Notes under the pieces: generated by a model | Told to the model about the DNA's origin: nothing | The model's database searches: none | Seen by the model: the letters and a program-made list of their open reading frames with translations, nothing else | Assembly: GCF_007004765.1 (NCBI RefSeq) | Contig: NZ_VIKR01000001.1 | Span: 310,001 to 374,000, forward strand | Direction: 5' to 3' | From: Aliikangiella marina | Lineage (GTDB): Bacteria > Pseudomonadota > Gammaproteobacteria > Enterobacterales > Kangiellaceae | DNA length: 64,000 nt | Shown: positions 15,415 through 24,641 of the stretch, one piece after another | How positions within the stretch are numbered: position 1 is the stretch's first letter | Layout: every line of letters starts with the position of its first letter | Translations under genes and position numbers: made by a program

Positions 15415-15937
15415 AGCGAATTTGCTCTTTAGTTTGCTCGTAGTGTCTTGTAAACATTTTCTTAGCTGGACCTTCTTGCAACACTTTAAGGCTTCTCTGA
15501 ACCTGAATATCTCTCGAATTAACCGCTAGTGATGCATAAGCAGCCACGAGTGGCAGAACCCATTCGGCTTGATAGGCTTCTATAAGTCTTTTTTGTGTCG
15601 CCAATTGCTTTTCATAATCTTGTTTACTTAGTTCCGCATCTTCAACAGCTTTAGTTAATTCACTAATTTTATCCGCGAATTCTAAAGCAAACTCTCTTTT
15701 TAAAATTTCTTCGAATTTACTAGGGTCGAACTTGTCTGCATAGATCATTGCACTATCAGCAACTGATGCTTGATCTTTTATCAATTGTGATTGTGTGTTA
15801 ATAGCGCTCTCTATGACTTCTGCCTTTTTCTTCATTGTCCATATAATGATTCCTTGAGCGATCAATACTCCTCCCATAAGAATTGAGTCTATCCAAAATT
15901 TTAACGATGAAGCGCTATTTGCAATCGTTTCTTCCAT
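15359..15937 (-). CDS. Membrane-anchored coiled-coil protein, antisense moron candidate
   Basis: A 192-residue protein with one membrane helix at about 16-35 (IDSILMGGVLIAQGIIIWTM), a long coiled coil (40-125) and a helical C-terminus. It lies opposite to the surrounding operon and overlaps rusA. An independently expressed lysogenic gene (moron), for example for superinfection exclusion, is an inference. No known family is recognised. Confidence 0.7.
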   Translation of the reverse strand: MEETIANSASSLKFWIDSILMGGVLIAQGIIIWTMKKKAEVIESAINTQSQLIKDQASVADSAMIYADKFDPSKFEEILKREFALEFADKISELTKAVEDAELSKQDYEKQLATQKRLIEAYQAEWVLPLVAAYASLAVNSRDIQVQRSLKVLQEGPAKKMFTRHYEQTKEQIRSISDKLYPEAEQKPQPED

Positions 15938-15998
15938 TTCACAATCTCCGTTCCCAAAAGCTCCATTCTGCCAATTGCGTCCGTTACATGCAATATAG

Positions 15999-16010
15999 CG
16001 ACTCGGATGT
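15999..16010 (+). promoter_or_regulatory. CGACTCGGATGT motif, copy 1
   Basis: The first of three identical 12-mers, each in a gap just before a late module. An AT-rich CAATATA lies immediately upstream, as also at copy 3. It precedes the holin-like/HNH/terminase genes. A late-promoter element or a processing site is plausible. Confidence 0.5.
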
Positions 16011-16077
16011 ATCTCAAAGCAATAAACAGTAAATTTTAAGCGTCCTCAATTGGACTTCAAATGCAGACTGGGATATT

Positions 16078-16105
16078 GCCCGCCTAATTGGGCGGGACTT
16101 TTTTA
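16078..16105 (+). terminator. Hairpin with T run before late genes
   Basis: CCCGCC/GGCGGG with a short loop is followed by TTTTTT (16099-16104). It lies between motif copy 1 and the first late gene, so it may be a terminator crossed by an antitermination mechanism. Confidence 0.65.
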
Positions 16106-16118
16106 TAAGGGTTTAATC

Positions 16119-16343
16119 ATGGCACCAAGTCAAGGTGAGAGATTAGCAAGTTTAGAAACGAGAGTTGATAGAACAGAGCAGGACATAGACTCGCTTCATG
16201 GAGCTATAAAGCGGCTAACTAATGAAATCCATAGCCTAGTAATCCTCTTGAGTAAAACCAAAGGCCTAGTAACAGGTGTGTTCTTTGCTACATCAGCATT
16301 ATGGACTGTATTACTGGCTGGCTGGAAATTGCTTGTTGGTTAA
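16119..16343 (+). CDS. Holin-like small protein (coiled coil plus one TM)
   Basis: A 74-residue protein: N-terminal amphipathic coiled coil (ERLASLETRVDRTEQDID), then one C-terminal membrane helix (GVFFATSALWTVLLAGW). This resembles XhlA/holin-associated proteins. The ATG at 16119 follows AAGGG; the upstream extension of the frame has no supporting start. It is the first gene of the late block. Lysis function is inferred. Confidence 0.55.
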   Translation: MAPSQGERLASLETRVDRTEQDIDSLHGAIKRLTNEIHSLVILLSKTKGLVTGVFFATSALWTVLLAGWKLLVG

Positions 16344-16352
16344 GAGGATGAG

Positions 16353-16727
16353 ATGCCTAAACGACTTCCTACTTATTGCCGTAAGCGTGGTTGTAACGTC
16401 ATTGTTGACAAGCCTGGTTACTGTAAAGCTCATCAAGGAGATGCAACTAACTGGGGCAAATATCAACGAAAGCAAGGAAACACAACTGACCGTGGTTATG
16501 GTGCTGCCTGGCGTAAGACCAGAGTTCGCATTAAGGCCAGGGCAAAAGGACTTTGTGAGCCATGTAAAGAACAAGGATTTATTCATCTCGGCTCCATATG
16601 TGACCACATCATACCAAAGGCCGAGGGAGGCACAGACGACGAGTCTAATCTGCAATGGGTATGCGATGCCTACCATAAAAAGAAGACCGCTCAGGAAGGA
16701 GCACGAGGGCGCAAACGAGGTGATTAG
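16353..16727 (+). CDS. HNH endonuclease next to terminase
   Basis: A 124-residue HNH nuclease: zinc pair CEPCKEQG, then CDHIIPKAEGGTDDESNLQW (the HNH core), then the C/H-KKKTAQE end. In HK97-type phages an HNH protein beside TerS/TerL is needed for cos cleavage, which suggests cohesive-end packaging. GAGG precedes the ATG. Confidence 0.9.
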   Translation: MPKRLPTYCRKRGCNVIVDKPGYCKAHQGDATNWGKYQRKQGNTTDRGYGAAWRKTRVRIKARAKGLCEPCKEQGFIHLGSICDHIIPKAEGGTDDESNLQWVCDAYHKKKTAQEGARGRKRGD

Positions 16728-16859
16728 AGCAAGTTATTCGTTTTAGAAAAAGAGGGGGGCGTCGAAAAGTTTAGAGCTTTTCATAGCGGTGAACGCTCGC
16801 CTAGTCAGAAACACACACCCGCGAAATAAGAATTTTCCTAATTGGTAGATTTTGGAGAG

Positions 16860-17384
16860 ATGAAGACACCAACAAAGAAAAGAGCGCGCGGCGGTGGGAG
16901 AAAGAAGAAACCTTCAGCGGTTAAAAAGCTGAATGGCAATCCTGGTAAGCGGAAGGTCAATCAGAAAGAACCGCAGTATGGTGAAATAACCCACGTCGAT
17001 CCGCCAACCTACATGAAGACGGACGGGAAAAAAGTCTGGCACTCGTTGATCGGTTTATTAATCTCCGAGGGTGTTCTGCAAGTTACCGATCTGCACGTCC
17101 TTGAAGTTTTTTGTAATTCCTATGCCGTGTATCGAGCAGCAAACAGAAAACTCAATCAGATGGGATTATTAATCACTACGCCTAAAGGTGATTTGAAAAA
17201 GAATCCTGCAGCTACGCTCATAAACGAAACTACTCGTCAAATGGCAACCTATGGCGCGATGCTTGGACTCGATCCAGCAAGTCGCCAAGCACTAACTGGA
17301 ACCGGTGGAGAGGAAGAGGATGCACTTGATGCACTCTTAAAAACGAAACTCAAAAAGCTTGAAGAACGGGGACAGGGTGGTTGA
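16860..17384 (+). CDS. terS: Terminase small subunit (P27 family)
   Basis: A 174-residue protein with a basic N-terminus (KKRARGGGRKKKPSAVKKLN), PKRK-like and HVDPPTYM elements, and LNQMGLLITTPKGDLKKNP, the signature of P27-type TerS. It binds the packaging site and recruits TerL. The ATG at 16860 is preferred over a TTG 18 bases upstream. It overlaps terL by a few bases. Confidence 0.88.
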   Translation: MKTPTKKRARGGGRKKKPSAVKKLNGNPGKRKVNQKEPQYGEITHVDPPTYMKTDGKKVWHSLIGLLISEGVLQVTDLHVLEVFCNSYAVYRAANRKLNQMGLLITTPKGDLKKNPAATLINETTRQMATYGAMLGLDPASRQALTGTGGEEEDALDALLKTKLKKLEERGQGG

Positions 17385-19110
17385 GCAATCGGCGGCGGTC
17401 GCGGTTGACTACGCAAACAAGATCGTTAGCGGTGAAAAAAAAGCTTGCCGATACGCGAAGCTTGCTTGTCAGCGACACTTAGCTGATTTAGACAAAGCAG
17501 CTAACGATCCAGATTGTCCTTATTACTTTGATGAAGAAGAAGCCCAAATGGTTATCGACTTTATCAATGTCCTGAAGCATTCTAAAGGTTCATTTGCTGG
17601 TAAACCTTTTTATCTAGCTGACTGGCAGATCTTCATAGTCTCAGTATTCTTTGGTTGGAAGAAAAAAGAAAACGGTTTTAGAAAGTACCGTACCCTCTAC
17701 ATTGAAGTGCCGAGAAAGAATGGTAAGTCGACTTTGCTTGCGGCTATTGGGCTTTATTTGTTGGTGATGGATGGTGAAGCAGGAGCAGAAGTCTATTCGG
17801 CTGCCACCAAGAAAGATCAGGCTATGGCAGTTTGGGAAGAAGCCAAGCGAATGGTCAAAGCGTGCAAGGCTCTTAGAAAGAGAATAAAAATTTATCGATC
17901 GAACCTTTCTTTTGAAGCGACTTACTCTAAGTTCGATCCACTCTCAGCTGATGCGGATACATTAGACGGATTAAACGTTTCCGGAGGAATAGTCGACGAG
18001 CTTCACGCTCATAAGACTTCAGCGGTTTGGGATGTCCTTGATTCTGGTACTGGATCGAGAGATCAACCTGCAATAATTGCGATTACAACAGCTGGAGGCA
18101 ATCAACACGGAATTTGTTATCAACTTCGATCAGATTTAATAAAGATTCTCGAAGGAATTTTTGAAGATGACTCAATATTCGGAATTATTTATACCATTGA
18201 TGGCGATGGAACTGGCTCAATAGATAAAAAGACCGGCCAAAAAAACGATGATGCATTCGATCCGGAGGTATGGGAGAAGGCAAACCCATGTTGGGGTGAG
18301 TCAGTAAAAACAGAAGATATCGAGCGGTTAGCTGCAAAAGCTAAGCGTCTTCCTTCTCAATACAATAATTTCCTTACCAAGCGATTAAATGTATGGGTCA
18401 ACGCGGTTGAGGCTTGGGTCAACGTACCCAAATGGCTTGAGTGTTTTGATGAAATCGACAAAGAAAAGCTCAAAGGTCGTGTCGCCTACGGCGGCCTCGA
18501 TCTAGCGAGTGTGTCTGATTTAGCGAGTTTCCGGCTTCTATTTCCTATGAGTGATGGAACTTACAAGACATTTGGTCGCGCTTATTGTCCGGAAGATGCG
18601 ATCGATGATCGATCAAAGCTTGATGGTGTGCCATATCAACAATGGGTTGATGATGGGTATTTGATAGCGACACCTGGCGCAACAATCGATTATGACTTTA
18701 TCAAGAAAGATATCATGGATTTTTGCGAGATCTACGATATAAGAATGATTGGCGTCGATCGATGGAATTCAACTCAGATAGTTAATGACCTTCTTGAAGA
18801 AGAGATCCCGATCGTTGGTTTTGGTCAGGGCTTTGCCTCGATGAATGCTCCTATGAAAGAGCTGGAACGGTTGTACCTTGATAAAGATATTGAGCATGAT
18901 GGCGATCCAATCATGAATTGGGCTATGTCTAACGTCGTTGCAAAGCTTGATGAAGCCGAGAATATTAAGCCAGATAAAAAGAAGAGTACGGAGAAGATAG
19001 ATCCAGTTGTAGCCTTAGTCATTGCTTTAGGTGTTTATCTGAATGACGACACTGAAGACGGTGACGATCCTGGAATCATCGATTTAGAGGCCATGTTCGG
19101 CGATTCATAA
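17377..19110 (+). CDS. terL: Terminase large subunit
   Basis: About 577 residues. The ATPase half has Walker A VPRKNGKST and GGIVDELHAHKT (motif II). The nuclease half has acidic residues in GGLDLASVSDLASF and GVDRWNST. It packages DNA and cleaves it. GTG at 17377 (after GGGGACAG) is the likely start; an in-frame TTG lies 18 bases earlier. It overlaps terS. Confidence 0.92.
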   Translation: MVEQSAAVAVDYANKIVSGEKKACRYAKLACQRHLADLDKAANDPDCPYYFDEEEAQMVIDFINVLKHSKGSFAGKPFYLADWQIFIVSVFFGWKKKENGFRKYRTLYIEVPRKNGKSTLLAAIGLYLLVMDGEAGAEVYSAATKKDQAMAVWEEAKRMVKACKALRKRIKIYRSNLSFEATYSKFDPLSADADTLDGLNVSGGIVDELHAHKTSAVWDVLDSGTGSRDQPAIIAITTAGGNQHGICYQLRSDLIKILEGIFEDDSIFGIIYTIDGDGTGSIDKKTGQKNDDAFDPEVWEKANPCWGESVKTEDIERLAAKAKRLPSQYNNFLTKRLNVWVNAVEAWVNVPKWLECFDEIDKEKLKGRVAYGGLDLASVSDLASFRLLFPMSDGTYKTFGRAYCPEDAIDDRSKLDGVPYQQWVDDGYLIATPGATIDYDFIKKDIMDFCEIYDIRMIGVDRWNSTQIVNDLLEEEIPIVGFGQGFASMNAPMKELERLYLDKDIEHDGDPIMNWAMSNVVAKLDEAENIKPDKKKSTEKIDPVVALVIALGVYLNDDTEDGDDPGIIDLEAMFGDS

Positions 19111-19113
19111 AAT

Positions 19114-19125
19114 CGACTCGGATGT
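19114..19125 (+). promoter_or_regulatory. CGACTCGGATGT motif, copy 2
   Basis: Identical to 15999-16010 and 32813-32824. It starts 4 bases after the terL stop, with CATAAAAT directly before it, and precedes the portal/capsid module by 56 bases. Confidence 0.5.
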
Positions 19126-19180
19126 CAATTTCCACAGATTATTTAGCATAAGCCTATCATTGTTAACTTAGGCTTTTAGC

Positions 19181-20509
19181 GTGTTTGATTTTTTTAAAAA
19201 CAAACAACTTGAAGAAACTGTCGAAAAGCTACAAAACCAACTTGATTCGATTAAGAACGAGTCAATCAGTTTATCTGATATAGCACCTGGGACAGATCTA
19301 TGGGACATCTTTGCGGGTGGTCCTTCGACCGCTGGTGTATCGGTCACGCCTAATACTTCAATGAAAGTATCAGCGGTATTTGCTTGTGTTCGTCTCATAG
19401 CAAACTCTATCGCAAGTCTCCCGATTCCGGTTTTTAAAGCCGGTTCAGACAAAAGAGAAAAGACTCAACCTTCAATCACTAAGTTACTCAACAAAGAGGC
19501 TTGCCCTGCGTTCACTGCTTTTACGTTCTGGCAATACATCGTTATGAGTGTGTTGCTTAGAGGTGATGGCTTAGCCTGGGTCTATCGAGGTTCAAACTAT
19601 AATCCAACACCTATAGAACTGCGCCCGTTAAAACGTGATCACGTAACGATTAAATCGAAAGATGGGCGGCTTCGCTATGAATTCTACGATGAAAACCAAG
19701 ATCTCATCGTTCTCGATCAAGATGACGTTCTCCACTTTACCGGCTTTGGTTTCGATGGCGTTTCTTCGATGTCCGTTATTTCATGGGCGGCAATCCAATC
19801 AATCGGAACCGCAATAGCAGCTGAAGAATATTCCGGAGAGTTTTTCGCTAATGGCGCGAGACCTGACATTGTTTTAGAGCAGCCGGAAGGTGCGAAAAAA
19901 CTAACAAGTGAACAAGCTGAGTTAATTCAAAAAACCTGGATGAAAAAATATTCAGGTAAAGCCAAGCGACATTTACCTGCGGTTATGGTTGGCGGGCTCA
20001 AAGCGAACCCCATCACTATGAATGCGCATGATTCCCAGCTTATCGAGACCAGAAAGTTCCAGGTTGTCGATATCGCTCGGGCTTTCGGTGTGCCACCTCA
20101 CATGATTGGCGAGGTGGAAAAGACTTCAAGCTGGGGAACGGGTGTTGAACAGCAAACAATCGGGTTTATTAAATTTTCACTCACTGGTTATTACATGCCT
20201 TGGGAACAAGAAATCAATAGAAAGCTATTTCGCAGTGGCAGAGCTGAAGCTGAGTTCAATCTTGAAGGTTTGCTCCGCGGCGATTCAAAAACTCGTGCTG
20301 ATTTCTATAAATCTGCATTGGGTGGTTCTGCTTCGCCAGGTTGGATGACTCCTAACGAGGTGAGAAGAAAAGAAAACCTTGAGCCACTCAATGACCCAGA
20401 AGCAGACAAATTAACAACTTGGACGAAAGGAAACAAAGATGAATCTACAGATGAAGAATCAGAAACTGATGATGATTCAGGCGTTGTACAACCGCCAGAA
20501 CCCGAGTAA
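19181..20509 (+). CDS. Portal protein (HK97 family)
   Basis: A 442-residue protein. FACVRLIANSIASLPIPVF, LLRGDGLAWVYRG and FGVPPHMIGEVEKTSSWGTG...EQQTIGF are hallmarks of HK97-type portals, the dodecameric DNA gate of the head. It uses a GTG start and has an acidic Asp/Glu-rich tail. Its last 71 bases overlap the protease gene. Confidence 0.92.
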   Translation: MFDFFKNKQLEETVEKLQNQLDSIKNESISLSDIAPGTDLWDIFAGGPSTAGVSVTPNTSMKVSAVFACVRLIANSIASLPIPVFKAGSDKREKTQPSITKLLNKEACPAFTAFTFWQYIVMSVLLRGDGLAWVYRGSNYNPTPIELRPLKRDHVTIKSKDGRLRYEFYDENQDLIVLDQDDVLHFTGFGFDGVSSMSVISWAAIQSIGTAIAAEEYSGEFFANGARPDIVLEQPEGAKKLTSEQAELIQKTWMKKYSGKAKRHLPAVMVGGLKANPITMNAHDSQLIETRKFQVVDIARAFGVPPHMIGEVEKTSSWGTGVEQQTIGFIKFSLTGYYMPWEQEINRKLFRSGRAEAEFNLEGLLRGDSKTRADFYKSALGGSASPGWMTPNEVRRKENLEPLNDPEADKLTTWTKGNKDESTDEESETDDDSGVVQPPEPE

Positions 20510-21332
20510 TCCACTCGCATCACAAAAGACCGCTTTGAAGGTTCGCAATGAAGGCGAAACAGCAACGGTTTACTTATACGACGTTATCGATCCGTTCTGG
20601 GGGATTGGGGCGCAGGAATTTGCAAACACTCTTTCTGAAATCGACGGTGTTAAACAAGTCAATTTACGAATCAATAGCCCTGGCGGTGATGTGTTCGATG
20701 CAAGAACAATGACTTCTGCTATTCACGACTTAAAAGGACGCGGTATTAAAGTCGTTGCTCAAATCGATGGTCTCGCCGCTTCAGCTGCAACTTATGTGGC
20801 GCTCGCTGCAGATGAAGTTAGAGCGAATAAAGGTTCGTTTTTCATGATTCATAACGCTTGGACCATTGCAATGGGTAACGCTAATGACTTAATGGAAACT
20901 GCAGCACTTCTCGAGCAAATCGACTCGACCATTGTTCATGACTACATGAAGAAAACGGATATCGATGAAAGTGAGATCCGCGATTACATGAATGCAGAAA
21001 CTTGGTTTGAAGCGAGCGACGCGATGGAGCTTGGTTTTATCGATGCAGTTGATAACGAGGATTCTTCTGCGCCATCAGACTTAATTAAAGCGATGGGGTA
21101 CAAAAATATTCCCAAAAAGGTCTTTAAGCAAACCGTCTCGATCAACTTCGGAGCTGGGGATGAAGACGATACATCTGATTTAGTCAAGAGGCTAAAAAAT
21201 GCCATTGAATCTGGTGAAATCAAACTTCCTCAGTCTCGCGCAATAGATGACTTAGAGAATGAAAATGACAATCAAAAAGAACCTAATTCAAAGTGGTTAG
21301 CTGCTAAACGAAAGTTAGCCACTATTGAGTGA
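20439..21332 (+). CDS. Head maturation protease, ClpP/S14-type
   Basis: A 297-residue protein. RINSPGGDVFDARTM, IDGLAASAATYVALAADEV (nucleophile Ser around 114) and FFMIHNAW (His around 137) form the ClpP-like active site of phage prohead proteases. It cuts the scaffold/capsid delta domain. The C-terminal tail beyond about 225 is acidic and could act as scaffold. It overlaps the portal gene out of frame. Confidence 0.9.
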   Translation: MNLQMKNQKLMMIQALYNRQNPSNPLASQKTALKVRNEGETATVYLYDVIDPFWGIGAQEFANTLSEIDGVKQVNLRINSPGGDVFDARTMTSAIHDLKGRGIKVVAQIDGLAASAATYVALAADEVRANKGSFFMIHNAWTIAMGNANDLMETAALLEQIDSTIVHDYMKKTDIDESEIRDYMNAETWFEASDAMELGFIDAVDNEDSSAPSDLIKAMGYKNIPKKVFKQTVSINFGAGDEDDTSDLVKRLKNAIESGEIKLPQSRAIDDLENENDNQKEPNSKWLAAKRKLATIE

Positions 21333-21389
21333 AGTTGATAGCGGCTCCCGTTATCAAAAATTTAAACGTTAACAAAAGGAAACAAAGCA

Positions 21390-22637
21390 ATGAGCAAAAC
21401 AATTCAAGAATTGCGGGAGCAACGCCAGGCACTCGCTAAAGAGGTTCGACAGCTAGTCGACAACAACGAAGGTTCTCGTTGGGAAGAAAATAACTGTCAA
21501 GCGTCTTATGACGATAAAGTCACACAAATTGACCGAATTGAAGCTGAAATCGATCGCAAGCAAAAGGCACTCGATATTGATGCAAAAGCACAAGAGCGAG
21601 TTCGTCAGTTTGCAGACCAAAACAATCTTAGTGAAGACGAAGCGGCAGCAATTAAAGCTAAAAATGCCGAGAGCTTTGTTGCATTCGCTAAACATGGTTG
21701 GGATGGCTTGGACGAAGACCAAGTCAGAGCCGCTAAGGAGAGAAACGAAAGCATTAAAAATACGATGTCGACTGGCACCGGGTCAGAAGGTGGTTTCACT
21801 GTCGCTCCAGAGTTTGCCGCAACTTTATTGGAGACTCTCAAAGAATACGGTGGAATGCGCCAAGCTGCTACGGTGATTAGCACTTCAACCGGAACAGATT
21901 TGCCTTGGCCAACTACTAATGCAACCGCGGAAGAAGGTGAAATCGTTGGAGAAAATGCGGACGTGTCAGACGAAGATGCAGACTTCTCAACCATTAGCAT
22001 TGGTTCGCAGAAGTACAGCTCTAAAGTAATAACTGTTCCTTTTGAGTTGCTCCAGGATACCGCAATCAATATCGAAGCTCACATTGCCCAGCGCTTGCAG
22101 ACTCGCTTAGGTCGAATCACCAATCGTATGTATACAACCGGTACTGGTATAGGCCAGCCTAATGGTTTGTTTACTGCTGCTGGTGTGGGAAGAATTGGCC
22201 AAGCAGGCCAAACCACAAGCCTAACTTATGATGACCTTATCGACTTAGAGCACTCTGTCGATCCAGCTTACCGTCGAATGGGGGCTTCTTGGATGTTTCA
22301 TGACACTACGCTCCGCGATATGAAAAAAATCAAAGATAACGATGGTCGTCCGATCTGGCTCCCTGGTTATGATGTGGGCGAAGGAAATTCAATTCTTGGC
22401 TATCAATACACTATCAATCAAGACGCGCCACAAATGGCAGCTTCTGCGAAATCAGTCGCGTTTGGTGATTTAAATAAGTACGTCATTCGAGATGTAATGC
22501 AGTTCTTATTCTTCAGAATGGCTGATTCTGCATTTACTCGCAAAGGTCAAGTTGGTTTCTTAGCGTTCATGCGCTCTGGCGGTAACTTAATCGATGTTGG
22601 TGGCGCGGTTAAGTGCTACCAGAACTCTGCGACTTAA
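21390..22637 (+). CDS. Major capsid protein (HK97 fold)
   Basis: A 415-residue protein. The first ~115 residues are a charged coiled coil (delta/scaffold domain, IQELREQRQALAKEVRQL). The HK97 core begins near GTGSEGGFTVAPEFAATLLE and includes WMFHDTTLRDMKKIKD and a DVMQFLFFRMADSAF end. AGGA precedes the ATG. It forms the icosahedral head after protease cleavage. Confidence 0.93.
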   Translation: MSKTIQELREQRQALAKEVRQLVDNNEGSRWEENNCQASYDDKVTQIDRIEAEIDRKQKALDIDAKAQERVRQFADQNNLSEDEAAAIKAKNAESFVAFAKHGWDGLDEDQVRAAKERNESIKNTMSTGTGSEGGFTVAPEFAATLLETLKEYGGMRQAATVISTSTGTDLPWPTTNATAEEGEIVGENADVSDEDADFSTISIGSQKYSSKVITVPFELLQDTAINIEAHIAQRLQTRLGRITNRMYTTGTGIGQPNGLFTAAGVGRIGQAGQTTSLTYDDLIDLEHSVDPAYRRMGASWMFHDTTLRDMKKIKDNDGRPIWLPGYDVGEGNSILGYQYTINQDAPQMAASAKSVAFGDLNKYVIRDVMQFLFFRMADSAFTRKGQVGFLAFMRSGGNLIDVGGAVKCYQNSAT

Positions 22638-22702
22638 TATTCGCTTAATGAGCGATTTCGGTCGCTCATATCTTTTCATTCAATTTACCTGGAGATATGA
22701 AG

Positions 22703-22912
22703 ATGTCTGATAAAAAACTTAAAAAGGTTCTTATTCTTCGCGATTTCGAAGATTACAAATGTGGCGAAGTTGCAGAGCTTCCCGCTGACGAAGTTGAGCA
22801 GCTTAAAAAAGATGGAATTGGTGACCCTTCTGAGAAAGCTGTTGAAGGTCGTCCATTGTATGCCGACCGCAAGAAAGCTGAAGCGGAAGCTGAAAAAGAA
22901 GCTAAAAAGTAA
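22703..22912 (+). CDS. Small charged protein after capsid
   Basis: About 69 residues (MSDKKLKKVLILRDFEDYKC...) ending in an Ala/Glu/Lys tract. ATG 22703 has GGAG at good spacing; ATG 22697 is too close to it. It sits where other phages encode head decoration or FI-like proteins, but the function is unknown. Confidence 0.6.
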   Translation: MSDKKLKKVLILRDFEDYKCGEVAELPADEVEQLKKDGIGDPSEKAVEGRPLYADRKKAEAEAEKEAKK

Positions 22913-22939
22913 TCCTGTTTTCAAGGTAGGGGTTTGATC

Positions 22940-23512
22940 ATGCACTTAGTAAAGATTAAAGATCCGCAAAGCACTAAAGCTATCGCGGCTAGACTGGAGA
23001 CAATCAAAGAGCAATTGAAGATCGATCATGATGATGAAGATCTTTTAATTCAGCGTTTGATTAAAACCGCAGCGGAAAAGGTTTCGAATATCATTCAGAA
23101 GCCGTTAATCAATACTGAATATGATCTCGTTTTGGACTGTTTTCCAACGGGTGAATTAACTCTCCAGGTTTGCCCGTTGGTGTCCATTGCTTCTATTTCC
23201 TACTACGACGTTAATGGTGTCTTGCAGACTTTTGATTCAGCGAACTATGAGCTTCAGGGGCATGGTTTAGATCCATGTATCTATTTAGTTGAAGGAGCGA
23301 GTTGGCCTTCAACCAAAAGCGGCCGCAATCGGGTAATCATTCGTTTAACTGCAGGTCACGGAGATAAGCCTGAAGATCTACCAGAAGAGATCCAACACGC
23401 TATCAGTCTATTGGTTGGCCACTGGTATGAAAACCGCGAGGCTTCAAACGACGTTGATATCGATGACGCTCTTAATGCTTTACTCGATGTTCATCAAAGA
23501 ATTGTTCTATGA
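22940..23512 (+). CDS. Head-tail connector (gp6-like)
   Basis: About 190 residues: helical N-terminus (KEQLKIDHDDEDLLIQRLIK), VCPLVSIASISYYDVNGVL and a C-terminal LPEEIQHAISLLVGHWYENRE, matching the gp6/YqbG connector family that caps the portal. Start at ATG 22940 after AGGGG. Its stop overlaps the next start (ATGA). Confidence 0.85.
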   Translation: MHLVKIKDPQSTKAIAARLETIKEQLKIDHDDEDLLIQRLIKTAAEKVSNIIQKPLINTEYDLVLDCFPTGELTLQVCPLVSIASISYYDVNGVLQTFDSANYELQGHGLDPCIYLVEGASWPSTKSGRNRVIIRLTAGHGDKPEDLPEEIQHAISLLVGHWYENREASNDVDIDDALNALLDVHQRIVL

Positions 23513-23838
23513 AAGCCGGGAGCCTTAATAAGCGCATAAGAATTCAGAAGCCAGTGAGCTCCCTAGATGAGTATGGCGATCAAACTGGTTCCTATGAGTT
23601 CTTTGCAAAAGTTTGGGCGAGCATTATGCCGAAGAGCGGTAGAAATACTTTCATCGCTGGCAAGCATACAACCGATACAACCCATGAAATTGAAATCAGA
23701 TATTCAGAAAAGACTAAACAAATCAAAAGTAATTTTCGCATTACTTATGGAACACGCGTTTTCGAGATCGAGAATCCGCCACTTAACCCCATGGAAGCTA
23801 ATGAAAGATTAATTTTGATTTGTAAGGAGCTTGAGTGA
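23509..23838 (+). CDS. Head-tail adaptor / head closure protein
   Basis: A 109-residue beta-rich protein. GSLNKRIRIQKPVSSLDEYG, FFAKVWASIMPKSGR and FRITYGTRVFEI follow the SPP1 gp16-like head-closure pattern. It lies in the conserved order connector, closure, gp10. Coupled at both ends by overlapping start/stop. Confidence 0.85.
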   Translation: MKAGSLNKRIRIQKPVSSLDEYGDQTGSYEFFAKVWASIMPKSGRNTFIAGKHTTDTTHEIEIRYSEKTKQIKSNFRITYGTRVFEIENPPLNPMEANERLILICKELE

Positions 23839-24272
23839 TGACTGAGTTAGTTGAAGGTCTAGCCGAGTTAGATAAGGCACTGAATAAACTTGATGACGCC
23901 ATAGGTTTTAAAACCCTAAGAGAATCACTAAGGGATGAAGCAAAACCGATAGCTAACGACATTAAGCAACGAATGACTGTCGATACTGGGGCTGGTAGGG
24001 ACTCTGTTCGCGTCACATCGAATAAAGCTAGCAAGAAGGGCAAGGGATATGTTGCGCAATCGCGGATTCTAGTTGGTGGTGCTGCGACGAAGCGTCGTAG
24101 GAAAGCTACTCATATTCCTGTTCAAGAGTTAGGCGGAAAGAAGAGACCAGCTAAGCCCACGATGGTTCCAGCATTCAACGCCGGAGCTGATGGGTTTATT
24201 GAACGATTCAAAAAAACACTTGGTAGAAAAATCCTAAAGGCGTCTCAAAGTGGAAAAAGAACTAAGAGATAG
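23838..24272 (+). CDS. HK97 gp10-family tail terminator/joining protein
   Basis: About 144 residues. GLAELDKALNKLDDAIGFKT with a basic middle (VGGAATKRRRKATHIPVQEL) and GADGFIERFKKTLGRKI fits HK97 gp10-type minor tail components. TGATG overlap with the previous gene. Confidence 0.8.
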   Translation: MTELVEGLAELDKALNKLDDAIGFKTLRESLRDEAKPIANDIKQRMTVDTGAGRDSVRVTSNKASKKGKGYVAQSRILVGGAATKRRRKATHIPVQELGGKKRPAKPTMVPAFNAGADGFIERFKKTLGRKILKASQSGKRTKR

Positions 24273-24639
24273 ATTAGAAAATGATCCAGTCTTGTCGGGA
24301 ATGATCGACGAAAGGCTTTATCCAATGGCTGCACCAGAAACAGCTCGAGGATCTGTAATAGTCTATGAGGTTTATTCTTCCGAAGTAGATCGACTTTACG
24401 ATGGACGGGACGGAGAAGAACGAGTTTCGGTCCGCTTTACCGCTTGGGATGCACGTTACAACAAAGCAAAAGCGATAGCGAAAGAGATCAATCGATTGCT
24501 CGATGAATTTCAAGGGACAATAGGAAATATTGAATTCCTAGAGATTTATCGAACTGCAAAGTTTTCAAATTATGACTCGGGTGAGAAGAGTTACGGACAA
24601 GTTTTAGAATATCAACTGACTTATAAAGAGGTGATCTAA
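24250..24639 (+). CDS. Tail completion protein (DUF3168-like)
   Basis: A 129-residue protein. LRDRLENDPVLSGMIDERLY, GSVIVYEVYSSEVDRLYDG and the final YGQVLEYQLTYKEVI fit the DUF3168 tail-terminator family. It begins at GTG 24250 and overlaps gp10 by 23 bp. Confidence 0.8.
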   Translation: MEKELRDRLENDPVLSGMIDERLYPMAAPETARGSVIVYEVYSSEVDRLYDGRDGEERVSVRFTAWDARYNKAKAIAKEINRLLDEFQGTIGNIEFLEIYRTAKFSNYDSGEKSYGQVLEYQLTYKEVI

Positions 24640-24641
24640 TC

